A DNA stretch of 64,000 bases from Prevotella jejuni (GCF_900187995.1 NZ_FZNZ01000002.1:1-64000), one strand, 5' to 3'; shown: positions 15,355 through 24,962, counted from the stretch's first letter. Translations and numbers: made by a program. Notes: generated by a model from the sequence alone, not told the origin.

Positions 15355-18048
15355 ATGAACATACAATTTCACATAGACTACCAGACCTATTACGGTCAAG
15401 ACCTTGTCTTAAACATCATTACAGGTCATCATAACGGGGCTGTTGAGGCCTCACAGTACAGAATGCGCACGTCAGACGGCTACCACTGGGAGGTAGAAGT
15501 GAAGAAGGACGCTAAGCCTGGAACGCATATTGAATATTACTACAGTATTCTCTGTGGCGATAACGAGCAGCGGAAGGAATGGGGCGTACTCCATCATAAA
15601 TTAGATTTCGATACAGAACGCAGCCTGACCTATCGTGTTTACGACCACTGGAGTGACATTCCTGACAACGCTTACCTCTACACCTCTGCCATCACCGATT
15701 GTGTTGTTGGTAAGAAGGTAGCTAAATGTAAGCTTAATAACTATAACAAAGCTGTCACACTGAAGGTGCGTGCACCACAGTTAGGAGCTACCGATGAGCT
15801 CTATCTCGTTGGTGCTGAACCTGCATTGGGTGCTTGGAATGTGAAGAAAGCACTCAAGATGGTACAGCATAACATCAACGAGTGGAGTTATACCTTAGAT
15901 GCTTCAAAACTCGTTGGAGACCAGATTGAGGTGAAGTTCCTCATTAAGAACAATGATAATAATGAGAATATTGTATGGGAATACAGCGACAATCGCACCT
16001 TGACATTGCCTACAATGGAGGAAGGCGACGTTGTTGTATATGAGTTGGCAGAAGCTGCTTTCCCACTCCCAGCCGTTCGCGTTGCAGGAACATTGGTCCC
16101 TCTCTTCTCTCTCCGTTCGCAGACAAGCTTCGGTATTGGCGACTTTGGCGACTTGAAGAAGATGATTGACTGGGTGAGTATGACCCATCAGCGGGCTTTG
16201 CAAATTCTTCCTATCAACGATACAACTATCACACATACTTGGACTGACTCCTATCCTTATAGCTGTATCTCTATCTTTGCCCTCCATCCTCAGTATGCTG
16301 ACCTTACCTCACTACCTGAGTTGAAGGATAAGGAACAGCGTGAGAAGTTTGAGAAACTGCGTAAGGAGCTTAACGCTCTACCACAGATTGACTACGAGCG
16401 AGTGAACGATGCGAAGACAGAATACCTCCGTCTGCTCTTTGAACAGGAAGGAGAAAAGGTGCTCGAAAGCAGTGCTTTCAAGACTTTCTTTGCTGAGACA
16501 GAGAGCTGGCTCGTACCTTACGCACAGTATTCATACATGAGAGACAAGTTTGGCACAGCCGATTTCTCTCACTGGCCAGACCATAAACAATGGGACGAGG
16601 CCGACCGTAAGGCTCTGTCTAACCCTAAGGACAAGGCATATAAAGAGGTGGCTTTCTTCTATTACGTACAGTTCGTACTGAGTAGTCAGCTCAAAGCAGT
16701 ACACGAATACGCACAGGCTCACAAGATTATCCTTAAGGGTGACATCCCTATTGGCGTCAATCGCTATGGCTGTGACGTATGGACAGAACCACGCTACTTC
16801 AACCTTAACGGTCAAGCTGGTGCTCCACCTGATGATTTCTCAGTAAATGGTCAGAACTGGGGGTTCCCTACTTACAACTGGGATGAGATGATTAAAGACG
16901 GATGTCAATGGTGGGTAAGACGCTTCCAGAATATGGCGAAATACTTTGATGCTTACCGCATCGACCACGTTCTCGGCTTCTTCCGCATTTGGGAAATACC
17001 TATCCATTCGGTACACGGCCTACTTGGTCAGTTCTCTCCAGCACTCGGTATGAGCCGTGAGGAGGTGGAAGGCTACGGTCTACATTGGCAGGAGGAACTA
17101 TTCACAGAACCATTTATAACAGACTGGGTGCTCGACCGTATTTTCCGTGAGCATGCTGAGGAGGTGAAACAAAAGTATGTTGAACACGTATGGGGCGACA
17201 GATATAAGATGCGTCCAGCCTTTGATACACAGCGAAAGGTGGAGAAAGCATTTGCTGGTAAGACCTCTGATGTAGATATCTGGTTGCGTGATGGACTCTA
17301 CGCTTTGATTAGTGACGTTCTCTTCGTTCGTGATCACAAGGATCCAAACCGCTTCCATCCACGCATCAGCGTACAGTTCGATTTCATTTACGAGACACTC
17401 TACGATAGTGATAAGGCTATCTTTAATAAGCTCTACAACGACTACTACTATCGTCGTAACAACCAGTTCTGGTATCAAGAGGCAATGAAGAAACTACCTA
17501 AGTTGGTCAATGCAACTCGTATGCTTGTCTGTGCAGAAGACTTAGGAATGGTTCCTGATTGCGTGGCATGGGTGATGAACGAGCTTCGTATCCTCAGTCT
17601 TGAGATTCAAAGTATGCCTAAGAACCCGAAGGTGCGCTTTGGCTATCTCAGTGAGAACCCTTACCGCAGCGTTAGCACCATATCTACTCACGACATGGCT
17701 ACCCTACGTCAGTGGTGGGATGAAGACTGGGAACGTACGCAAGACTACTTCAACAGCATGCTACATCGTGGTGGTCCTGCTCCTCACCCATTACCAGGTT
17801 GGTTGGCAAGAGATATCGTTAGCCGTCACCTGACATCCCCAAGTCTACTCTGCATCCTCGGTATTCAAGACTGGATGAGCATTGATGAGGAATTGCGTCT
17901 GGCTGACCCTAATGCCGAGCGTATCAATGTTCCGTCTAATCCAAAGCATTACTGGCGTTATCGTATGCACGTTAGTATTGAAGACTTGATGAAGAATAAG
18001 ACATTCAATGAGCAGATAACAGACCTGATCTATCAGGCTGCTCGCTAA
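15355..18048 (+). CDS. malQ: 4-alpha-glucanotransferase (amylomaltase, GH77) with two N-terminal CBM20 domains
   Basis: This 897-residue cytoplasmic protein has no signal peptide. Two starch-binding CBM20-type domains come first (about 1-120 and 125-235; the second has DELYLVGAEPALGAWN). The GH77 barrel follows, starting at SLRSQTSFGIGDFGDL. Catalytic residues are visible: nucleophile D537 in RIDHVLGFFRIWEIP, acid/base E728 in VCAEDLGMVPD and D780 in STISTHDMATL. The layout matches plant DPE2-type enzymes rather than E. coli MalQ (about 694 residues). It transfers glucan segments between dextrins and frees glucose. It has its own promoter and LacI-type operator, and pullulanase and neopullulanase genes follow. 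Confidence 0.95.
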   Translation: MNIQFHIDYQTYYGQDLVLNIITGHHNGAVEASQYRMRTSDGYHWEVEVKKDAKPGTHIEYYYSILCGDNEQRKEWGVLHHKLDFDTERSLTYRVYDHWSDIPDNAYLYTSAITDCVVGKKVAKCKLNNYNKAVTLKVRAPQLGATDELYLVGAEPALGAWNVKKALKMVQHNINEWSYTLDASKLVGDQIEVKFLIKNNDNNENIVWEYSDNRTLTLPTMEEGDVVVYELAEAAFPLPAVRVAGTLVPLFSLRSQTSFGIGDFGDLKKMIDWVSMTHQRALQILPINDTTITHTWTDSYPYSCISIFALHPQYADLTSLPELKDKEQREKFEKLRKELNALPQIDYERVNDAKTEYLRLLFEQEGEKVLESSAFKTFFAETESWLVPYAQYSYMRDKFGTADFSHWPDHKQWDEADRKALSNPKDKAYKEVAFFYYVQFVLSSQLKAVHEYAQAHKIILKGDIPIGVNRYGCDVWTEPRYFNLNGQAGAPPDDFSVNGQNWGFPTYNWDEMIKDGCQWWVRRFQNMAKYFDAYRIDHVLGFFRIWEIPIHSVHGLLGQFSPALGMSREEVEGYGLHWQEELFTEPFITDWVLDRIFREHAEEVKQKYVEHVWGDRYKMRPAFDTQRKVEKAFAGKTSDVDIWLRDGLYALISDVLFVRDHKDPNRFHPRISVQFDFIYETLYDSDKAIFNKLYNDYYYRRNNQFWYQEAMKKLPKLVNATRMLVCAEDLGMVPDCVAWVMNELRILSLEIQSMPKNPKVRFGYLSENPYRSVSTISTHDMATLRQWWDEDWERTQDYFNSMLHRGGPAPHPLPGWLARDIVSRHLTSPSLLCILGIQDWMSIDEELRLADPNAERINVPSNPKHYWRYRMHVSIEDLMKNKTFNEQITDLIYQAAR

Positions 18049-18057
18049 TAAGAATAG

Positions 18058-18100
18058 GTGATGATGGCCGTTATAATTCCTTATAACGCTCCATCATCAC
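18058..18100 (+). promoter_or_regulatory. Intercistronic stem-loop between malQ and the pullulanase gene
   Basis: GTGATGATGG (18058-18067) pairs with CCATCATCAC (18091-18100), and inside it CGTTATAA pairs with TTATAACG around TTCC, giving about 18 bp of stem. No U-tract follows, so readthrough into the pullulanase gene is expected. Confidence 0.7.
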
Positions 18101-18105
18101 TTATC

Positions 18106-18145
18106 ACTAAACACCCAACACTAAACACCCAACACTCAACATCCA
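18106..18145 (+). repeat. 14-bp tandem repeat in front of the pullulanase start
   Basis: ACTAAACACCCAAC occurs twice head to tail (18106-18119, 18120-18133) and then once in degenerate form running into the ATG at 18146. No AG-rich Shine-Dalgarno is visible, which is common in Bacteroidetes. Confidence 0.7.
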
Positions 18146-20059
18146 ATGAAACTCAAATATAACATAGCGGCTTCTGTGGCCGCTTTTATACTCTCACAGA
18201 GCGTTGCTGCACAACAACGCTTTAACGAGATGACGTATTCTCCTAACGAAACGACCTTCCGCCTTAACGCTCCCAACAAACCAACGCTTCGCCTTTATGA
18301 GTCAGGAAGAGGTGGAAAAGCCTACAAGAAGATTAAACTTACACAGAATGGCGATAACACATGGACTACTACTGTGAAGGGAGACCTCAAAGGTAAGTTC
18401 TATACCTTTGATATCGGACATGGCGAAACACCTGGTGTCTTTGCCAAGGCCGTAGGCTGTAATGGTGGACGTGGTGCCGTTGTAGATATGAAGGAGACGA
18501 ACCCTACAGGCTGGGAGACCGACCGTCGTGTGCCAACTAAGAGTCCGGCAGACCTTATCATCTATGAGTTGCATCATCGTGACTTCTCTATTGACCCCTC
18601 ATCGGGCTTGATGCACAAGGGTAAATACCTTGCTCTGACTGAGAAAAAGGCTATTGACTATTTGAAGAAATTGGGTATCAACGCTGTACATATCCTCCCT
18701 TCGTTCGACTTTGCTTCGATAGATGAATCCAAGCCTGACGTCCCACAGTATAATTGGGGGTATGACCCATTGAACTATAACGTACCAGAAGGTAGCTACT
18801 CATACGATGCCAATCTGCCAACACGCCGTATATTGGAGTTTAAACAGATGGTACAAGCATTGCACAAGGCGGGTATCAGGGTAATCCTCGACGTTGTTTA
18901 TAATCATACCTTCGACCTTACTAACAGCAACTTCGAGCGTACCTATCCTAAAGCCTACTATCGATACAAAGCTGATGGCACTCCTTCTGATGGCACGGGA
19001 TGCGGCAATGAGACGGCAAGTGAGCGCCCTTTGATGCGTGAGTATATGTTGGAATCAATGAAATATTGGGTGAATGAGTATCATATCGATGGTTTCCGCG
19101 TTGACCTTATGGGTGTGCATGACATTGAGACAATGAATGATATACGTCGTGAACTTAATGCTATCGACCCAGAGATATTTGTCTATGGAGAGGGATGGAG
19201 CGCTGGTACGTGTGCTTACCCTCACGATAAGTTGGCTGTAAAAGCTGCTATTCCACAGATGCCTGGTATTGCAGCTTTCTCTGATGACATCCGTGATGCC
19301 TTGCGTGGACCGTTCTCTGACGACCACAAGCCCGGTTTCCTTGGTGGTATTACAGGCTTAGAAGAGAGCTTGAAGGCAGGTATTGCTGGTATGATAGATC
19401 ACCCACAGGTAGACTACTCGAAGGTGAACTATTCTAAGAAACCATACGCTCTTGAGCCAACCCAGATGATTTCTTATGTCAGCTGCCACGACGACATGTG
19501 TCTTGTCGACCGCCTGAAAGCGTCTATTCCAGAGGCTGAATATGACGAGAATGAGCTGATTCGTCTGAATGAACTTGCCCAAACGGCTATCTTCACATCG
19601 CAGGGTGTACCTTTCATGCTCTCTGGTGAGGAGATGCTACGCGACAAGAAAGGGGTGCATAACTCATTTAATTCACCTGACAGTATCAATCATCTCGATT
19701 GGAATAACCTCAAGACTTATCCGCAGGTATTCAACTATTATAGTGGACTCATCAACCTTCGCAAGGCACATCCAGCCTTCCGATTGGGCAAAGCCGACCT
19801 CGTTCGCAAACATCTTGAGTTTCTTCCCGTACAGGACTGCTTGGTTGCCTTCCGTCTAAAAGACCATGCTGGTGGGGATAAATGGAAGGATATATACGTC
19901 ATCCTCAATGCCAATAAGGAGCTTCGCACCGTCAATATACCTAAGGGACAGTACACTATCGTGTGCGCTAATGGCGAGGTGAATGAAGCTGGCTTAGGTC
20001 AGATGGAAGGTGGTGAGGTAATGGTTGATGGCCAGTCTGCCCTTATCCTCCACAACTAA
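18146..20059 (+). CDS. pulA: Type I pullulanase-like GH13 enzyme, periplasmic
   Basis: The protein has 637 residues: signal peptide (1-22), an N-terminal CBM48-like domain (about 27-110, TFRLNAPNKPTLRLY), then a GH13 barrel. The pullulanase signature YNWGYDP is at 202-208. GH13 regions are DVVYNHT (249-255), GFRVDLMG with nucleophile D320, YGEGW with acid/base E349, and VSCHDD (445-450). It should cut alpha-1,6 branches of imported maltodextrins. There is no lipobox, so the enzyme is probably soluble in the periplasm. It lies between malQ and the SusA-like gene, both in the same direction. Confidence 0.9.
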   Translation: MKLKYNIAASVAAFILSQSVAAQQRFNEMTYSPNETTFRLNAPNKPTLRLYESGRGGKAYKKIKLTQNGDNTWTTTVKGDLKGKFYTFDIGHGETPGVFAKAVGCNGGRGAVVDMKETNPTGWETDRRVPTKSPADLIIYELHHRDFSIDPSSGLMHKGKYLALTEKKAIDYLKKLGINAVHILPSFDFASIDESKPDVPQYNWGYDPLNYNVPEGSYSYDANLPTRRILEFKQMVQALHKAGIRVILDVVYNHTFDLTNSNFERTYPKAYYRYKADGTPSDGTGCGNETASERPLMREYMLESMKYWVNEYHIDGFRVDLMGVHDIETMNDIRRELNAIDPEIFVYGEGWSAGTCAYPHDKLAVKAAIPQMPGIAAFSDDIRDALRGPFSDDHKPGFLGGITGLEESLKAGIAGMIDHPQVDYSKVNYSKKPYALEPTQMISYVSCHDDMCLVDRLKASIPEAEYDENELIRLNELAQTAIFTSQGVPFMLSGEEMLRDKKGVHNSFNSPDSINHLDWNNLKTYPQVFNYYSGLINLRKAHPAFRLGKADLVRKHLEFLPVQDCLVAFRLKDHAGGDKWKDIYVILNANKELRTVNIPKGQYTIVCANGEVNEAGLGQMEGGEVMVDGQSALILHN

Positions 20060-20078
20060 GAAGCTGACCTCTCCCCCA

Positions 20079-20193
20079 CTCCTCCCACAAAAGGAGGAGC
20101 GCTGAGCATTCAGCAGATTATTAATAGCTGTTAGGAATATTGGCCTTATTGGCTCTATTAGACTAATAAGGCCAATAAGCTCAATCCAACAGC
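20079..20193. repeat. Stem-loop / cruciform repeat between the pullulanase and susA-like genes
   Basis: CTCCTCC (20079-20085) pairs with GGAGGAG (20093-20099). Then GCTGTT (20127-20132) pairs with AACAGC (20188-20193) and encloses a 13-bp stem, TATTGGCCTTATT (20138-20150) with AATAAGGCCAATA (20165-20177). The GGCCTTAT/CTAATA vocabulary and the C/G-rich hairpin next to it recall 13060-13147. No T-run follows. Confidence 0.7.
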
Positions 20194-20225
20194 AGAACAA
20201 ATCACCTATTATAAACCTCTAACAA

Positions 20226-22190
20226 ATGACGAACTATCCTACTCTTTCACACTTTCAAAAGATTTGGAAGACGCTTTTATTCTTACTTCTTTTATCAACA
20301 TCTATGACCGCTCAGAATAGTACGGCAGCTCCTAAGAAAGCCAACAACCGCACAGCTTCACCCGACGTAACACGCATTGACCCTACTAACTGGTTTGCTG
20401 ATATGCAGGACCCGACGCTGCAGCTGATGGTGTATGGCAAGGACATTAAGTTTGCAGACGTCACAACAGACTATCCTAACGTAAAAATTGACTCGCTCGT
20501 ACGCCTCGACTCACCTAATTACCTCCTTGTTTATCTCAACTTAAAAGGGGCGAAACCGGGTGAGATAAACCTTACCTTCTCTAATAAGAATGGTAAGAAG
20601 ACAATTAGGAAGTACCAATTAAAGGCACGAGAGATGGCTGGGACGGATCGTAAGGGCTTCGATATATCGGATGTTCTGTATATGTTGATGCCTGATCGCT
20701 TTGCGAATGGTAACCCAAAGAATGACGTAATCAAAGGGATGGAAGACCAGCTCTGCAACCGCAATGAGCCAAGTCTTCGACACGGAGGCGACCTTGAAGG
20801 ACTCCGTCAACACCTCGATTACTTCACTGACCTTGGTGTTACTGCCCTCTGGCTCACCCCAGTATTGGAGAATGATCGCCCTGCCGATAATGGTAAAAAC
20901 AGTACTTACCATGGCTACGCTACGACCGACTACTATCGTGTTGACCCTCGCTTCGGTACGAATGAGGAGTATAAAGCCCTCGTTAACGAATGTCATAAGA
21001 AGGGACTAAAGGTAGTCATGGATATGATCTTCAACCATTGTGGAGACTATCACCCATGGGCTAAGGGTACACGCAGTGATGAAAACGGCAAGACAATCAA
21101 AGACTATCCATCAAAGGACTGGTTTAACAGTCCTAACTATGGGCTGCAAACAAGCTACAAGCTTACTCCTGTCCTCGACCCATACGCCAGTAAAGTAGAT
21201 ATGGCAGAGACTGTTGACGGATGGTTTGTACCCTCTATGCCTGACCTCAACCAGCGCAATCCACACGTTATTAAGTATCTGATTCAGAATTCTATTTGGT
21301 GGATTGAAACCGTAGGTATCGATGGAATCCGTATGGATACTTATCCCTACGCAGACCGACAAGCCATGGCTGATTGGATGAAGGTCCTCAACAAGGAATA
21401 TCCTAACTTCAACACCGTTGGCGAAACATGGGTAACAGAACCTGCTTATACGGCAGCTTGGCAGAAAGACAGCAAACTCTCTGACATTAACAGCAATCTA
21501 AAAACGGTGATGGACTTCGCCTTCTTCGATCGTCTTTCGCAGGCAAAGAACGAGGAAACAGATGATTGGTGGAAGGGATGGAACCGCATTTACAACTCTC
21601 TCTGCTATGATTACCTTTATACTGACCCATCTTCTGTGATGGCATTCATTGAGAATCACGATACTGACCGCTACCTTGGCAACGGTAAGGACTCAACGGC
21701 TTTAAAGCAGGCGTACGCTCTCTTGCTGACAATGAAGCGTATTCCACAGCTCTATTATGGAACGGAGATTCTGATGAATGGTACGAAAACGGAAACAGAC
21801 GGCAATGTACGACAAGACTTCCCTGGTGGTTTCCCTGGCGATAAGATCAACAAGTTCACACGTGAAGGCCGTACCAAAGCCGAGAATGCTATGTTTGATT
21901 GGACCAGCCGCCTACTCCATTGGCGACAGAACAACGATGTTATCAACAAGGGAACACAAACACAATTCATCCCTCACCATGGTGTTTACGTACTCGCCCG
22001 ACAATATAATGGCAAAACAGTCCTCACCATCCTCAATGGTAAGAAAGCTGACAACCAAGTCGATGTAGCCCGCTATGCCGAAGTAATTGGTTCACATACC
22101 ACTGCAACCGATGTCCTTACAGGTGCTACTGTAGACCTCACAAAGAACATTCCTTTGGTACAACGACAAGCAATGGTGCTCAGCTTCTAA
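20226..22190 (+). CDS. susA: SusA-like neopullulanase / cyclomaltodextrinase (GH13)
   Basis: The protein has 654 residues: signal peptide (about 1-29, ending SMTAQ), a cyclomaltodextrinase-type N-terminal beta domain (about 45-140), and a GH13 barrel from MLMPDRFANGN. Visible catalytic residues are D371 in GIDGIRMD, E400 in VGETW and D479 in IENHD. The family (SusA is about 617 residues) splits maltooligosaccharides and pullulan in the periplasm. The enzyme would feed maltose to the permease at 13227. Last gene of the cluster; a strong bidirectional terminator follows. With no lipobox it is not a surface SusG equivalent. Confidence 0.9.
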   Translation: MTNYPTLSHFQKIWKTLLFLLLLSTSMTAQNSTAAPKKANNRTASPDVTRIDPTNWFADMQDPTLQLMVYGKDIKFADVTTDYPNVKIDSLVRLDSPNYLLVYLNLKGAKPGEINLTFSNKNGKKTIRKYQLKAREMAGTDRKGFDISDVLYMLMPDRFANGNPKNDVIKGMEDQLCNRNEPSLRHGGDLEGLRQHLDYFTDLGVTALWLTPVLENDRPADNGKNSTYHGYATTDYYRVDPRFGTNEEYKALVNECHKKGLKVVMDMIFNHCGDYHPWAKGTRSDENGKTIKDYPSKDWFNSPNYGLQTSYKLTPVLDPYASKVDMAETVDGWFVPSMPDLNQRNPHVIKYLIQNSIWWIETVGIDGIRMDTYPYADRQAMADWMKVLNKEYPNFNTVGETWVTEPAYTAAWQKDSKLSDINSNLKTVMDFAFFDRLSQAKNEETDDWWKGWNRIYNSLCYDYLYTDPSSVMAFIENHDTDRYLGNGKDSTALKQAYALLLTMKRIPQLYYGTEILMNGTKTETDGNVRQDFPGGFPGDKINKFTREGRTKAENAMFDWTSRLLHWRQNNDVINKGTQTQFIPHHGVYVLARQYNGKTVLTILNGKKADNQVDVARYAEVIGSHTTATDVLTGATVDLTKNIPLVQRQAMVLSF

Positions 22191-22236
22191 CTTTAAAACG
22201 TCGAATAAAAGCCAAAACGAATATAAACTTCACACT

Positions 22237-22279
22237 AAACAACAAAGACTATCGGAGTTCCCGATAGTCTTTGTTGTTT
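22237..22279. terminator. Bidirectional terminator between susA and the beta-barrel gene
   Basis: A 19-bp perfect stem (22237-22255 with 22261-22279) begins AAACAACAAAGACTATCGG and has a loop of about 5 nt, with T-rich flanks on both strands. It lies between convergent genes and can serve both. Confidence 0.9.
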
Positions 22280-22291
22280 CTATTCACTAAA

Positions 22292-22825
22292 TCAGAACGT
22301 AACAGTCAGACCCACAGAGAGAGCGGTTTTGCCTTGATAGACGCGTCCATGTTCCACATCATCGCCAAAAGTCTTGAAGAGATTCTGCCGCACCTGCCCA
22401 TAAAGTCCGAATGTCTCACTGAAGTTATAGCGTACACCTGCCTGCAAACCAGCTGTTCGCAAGCCGACGGAAACACCACTATAAATATCCAGTACGGATG
22501 GTAGTTTCAGTACTTCAGCCCAATGATAGTTACCCGTCAAGCTGAAATCATACCCCATAAAGGCTCTATCACGTCCTTCGTCATAGTCCTTCACGTTGAC
22601 ATAAGTTAGCTGTCCGCCTACTGAAACAAAGTCGCTAAGCGCATAATCGCTGCCCAACTCTATACCAGACCGTCCTCCAACATTGGCATAACCTGCATAA
22701 ACTTTAATATCTCCTTCTCCGTCCCACGCCTGTGCCTGTGCACTATGCGGAACACAAAGCAGACAACCAAGCAATAAAAGCCATTGAAAGAGGCGAAATT
22801 TATCTACATTTCTCATCATCTTCAT
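22292..22825 (-). CDS. Small outer-membrane beta-barrel-like protein
   Basis: The 177-residue product has a signal peptide (ending SAQAQ at about 32) and then alternating polar/hydrophobic strands with frequent G, Y and aromatic residues (KVYAGYANVGGRSG, FSLTGNYHWAEVL, GLQAGVRYNF), ending in VGLTVTF with a C-terminal phenylalanine. This is the pattern of an eight-stranded or similar outer-membrane barrel. Seven bp separate it from the upstream gene, so the two are probably one operon. The function is unknown. Confidence 0.75.
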   Translation of the reverse strand: MKMMRNVDKFRLFQWLLLLGCLLCVPHSAQAQAWDGEGDIKVYAGYANVGGRSGIELGSDYALSDFVSVGGQLTYVNVKDYDEGRDRAFMGYDFSLTGNYHWAEVLKLPSVLDIYSGVSVGLRTAGLQAGVRYNFSETFGLYGQVRQNLFKTFGDDVEHGRVYQGKTALSVGLTVTF

Positions 22826-22832
22826 AGCTCAA

Positions 22833-24281
22833 TTATTTTATAGTGTACTTTGTAACAGCAAACACTTTACGGCGTTCACCAGTCTTAGTATTCTTCACCA
22901 CCTGCGTTCCATAGACGAGGAAGTTATCTCCATACCAGTGCTGAGAGTTAGAATAACGCATCTTCTTAACATCTTCGTCTTCATTATCCGTTTCTATAAT
23001 CTCCGACGTACGGTCTTGAATCACATTTCCATCCGCATTTCTAAAGAGTTTAGATACCAGTCTGTTCTTATCTGTAAAGAGAAGATTAACATTGTTACCC
23101 TTCATACTTGCAGAAACAAAATGCTTCACATACATCGGCATGAGGCGTGGCTCCATAGGGAAGCATTCGTCCCAAAGCAGATTACCTGCAACATCAAACT
23201 TTGCAAGAACAGCGTGTGTATAGTTGTAACCTGCGAAGGTTGTAATCATTGTATTACCAATCCAGGTTGTACGATAAACTGGATAGTAAGCCTCACCAAG
23301 ATAGAAGTAATCCTTACCATCCGTCATAATGCGGTGAGAAGCCATCAGATACTTCAGCGAATACTCCTTACCAGCCTTCTCTGCCTTTTCCTTTCTGCGT
23401 TCAATCTTGGCTTGCTTACGGTCGCTCATATACTCCGTAAAGTTCTTCAACTTTAAGAAGTTATAGAACTTGATATTATTAAACCTATCGTCTTTCAGCT
23501 CTGAGAAGAAAATACCTTCAGCCCCACCTTTCTTCGACTTAGAGTAAGTTCCTGTGACAAAGAACCTACTTCCAGCCTTTGAGACTGATGCCGAGATGAT
23601 TCGTTCGGCAATATCAGCAGTGAGATTGTTTGCTCCTAACTGATTGCCCTGCATATCCATACGAACCAGATAGACGTCGGTCTCTACTCCTACCAACGCA
23701 TAGATAGTATTGTCTATCACGGTATTTTCAAGCACAAAGATATTCTTATCCTTCACTTTTGGGAAGTGAATATCAGTAAATCGACAGTTACCCGTCTTCA
23801 AATCAATGATGCCAATGCGGTCTAATTTTTTCTGTGTTGAACTGAAAACGACTGATCCATTCGCAATAACGAGATTTCTCATCGACCCTTTACGGGTGTA
23901 TTCACCATCCGTTGTGGTTATTTTATGTGTTGTAGGATTGAAAGCAACGATCATAAACGAACCATCCTTCTGGCGCAAAACAGTATAAAGCACACCACTC
24001 TCAACCACATCTGAATAGAAATACATACCCTTATCAATCAATATTGAATCGGTACTTATCAGCTTCATGACGGTTGAATAAAACTCAGTCTTGAAGTAAC
24101 GCTTACCCTCTTTGCTGTCCTTGGCAAACGACTGAATGACCAGTCCTTTGTCATCCACAGGCAACACGACCTGATCTTCATAGTCAGCACGGTGAGGATA
24201 CTCTATTCTTCCTGTCACCTGAGCAGTCATACTCATCACCTGAGAGCACAACGCAATAACACATAATAGCAGAGTTCTCAT
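22833..24281 (-). CDS. Secreted protein of unknown function, propeller-like
   Basis: I do not recognise this 482-residue protein. It has a signal peptide (1-20, ending SMTAQ) and many short beta-strand blocks of the type VIDNTIYALVGVETDVYLVRMD, suggesting repeated propeller blades. A basic, lysine-rich insert lies at about 290-310 (RKQAKIERRKEKAEKAGK). There is no lipobox or membrane anchor, so a periplasmic or outer-membrane-associated location is likely. It is first in a two-gene operon with the small barrel protein and has a well-formed promoter about 130 bp upstream. Confidence 0.7.
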   Translation of the reverse strand: MRTLLLCVIALCSQVMSMTAQVTGRIEYPHRADYEDQVVLPVDDKGLVIQSFAKDSKEGKRYFKTEFYSTVMKLISTDSILIDKGMYFYSDVVESGVLYTVLRQKDGSFMIVAFNPTTHKITTTDGEYTRKGSMRNLVIANGSVVFSSTQKKLDRIGIIDLKTGNCRFTDIHFPKVKDKNIFVLENTVIDNTIYALVGVETDVYLVRMDMQGNQLGANNLTADIAERIISASVSKAGSRFFVTGTYSKSKKGGAEGIFFSELKDDRFNNIKFYNFLKLKNFTEYMSDRKQAKIERRKEKAEKAGKEYSLKYLMASHRIMTDGKDYFYLGEAYYPVYRTTWIGNTMITTFAGYNYTHAVLAKFDVAGNLLWDECFPMEPRLMPMYVKHFVSASMKGNNVNLLFTDKNRLVSKLFRNADGNVIQDRTSEIIETDNEDEDVKKMRYSNSQHWYGDNFLVYGTQVVKNTKTGERRKVFAVTKYTIK

Positions 24282-24962
24282 AATTACTTTATCGTTAATA
24301 GTTAATGATTAAGATTGTCTTTATATTTTAAAAAGCTATCTAAAAGTTCGTTACACTATATAATTTTAGCACTCGTCTTCCTCCTTTTAGAGTTTTAACT
24401 TACTGAACACAAAAGTACATTTTTTATTGGATAGTTACAAATAAATCAAAGAAACTTTCACTGCCTCCTATTATTTTCATCCAAATTAACCTAATCTATT
24501 GACCATAAAGAGGTTTTGAAAGATTATTGCATACAACTTATTCACTCCTTAAAAAAGTTTTTTAATAGATATACAAGGTTTTCCAGAGCCATGTAATGAT
24601 AAAGGCTCTCTAATAATAGATACTTATTCAAAGTATACAAGAATAAGTTTTATTTTTGTTTGCTGTCACATTTAACATTTCGTGTAAGCCTACTGTAAAC
24701 TAAACAGTTGGATGATGACTTTGAATGACAGCAGTGACAGCAACTTTTGTTTTAGGTAAAAAGGGGTCTTATCGAATACGGACTCAGCGCATGGGCAGAG
24801 TTCTCTATTTTCATGGACACTTCAAACTATTTAGGGATACACGAAAGACACAAGTACTAAAGAATGATGACCATGCCAAATCAGAAATCGGATAACTCAT
24901 CTATTGACACAACAGAGAGACAGTACAAACGTTCTTCTCGCTGCTTTTATACGTCTTTCTCC
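24282..24962. promoter_or_regulatory. 681-bp intergenic region with a promoter for the propeller-like gene
   Basis: On the minus strand a -33 TTTG (24438-24441) and a -7 TACTTTTG (24410-24417) are 20 bp apart and would drive the gene ending at 22833. Further right are a 17-bp AT palindrome (TTAAAAAAGTTTTTTAA, 24549-24565) and a small hairpin AGAGCC/GGCTCT (24585-24609). A short open stretch of about 34 codons from 24792 has no recognisable family and is not called. The rest shows nothing clear. Confidence 0.65.

Noticed and set aside
22292..24281. Part of the starch locus
   Set aside because: Opposite strand, separated by a strong bidirectional terminator, and no carbohydrate-related motif.
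24792..24896. Short ORF of about 34 codons
   Set aside because: No family, no promoter or terminator of its own, and unremarkable composition.
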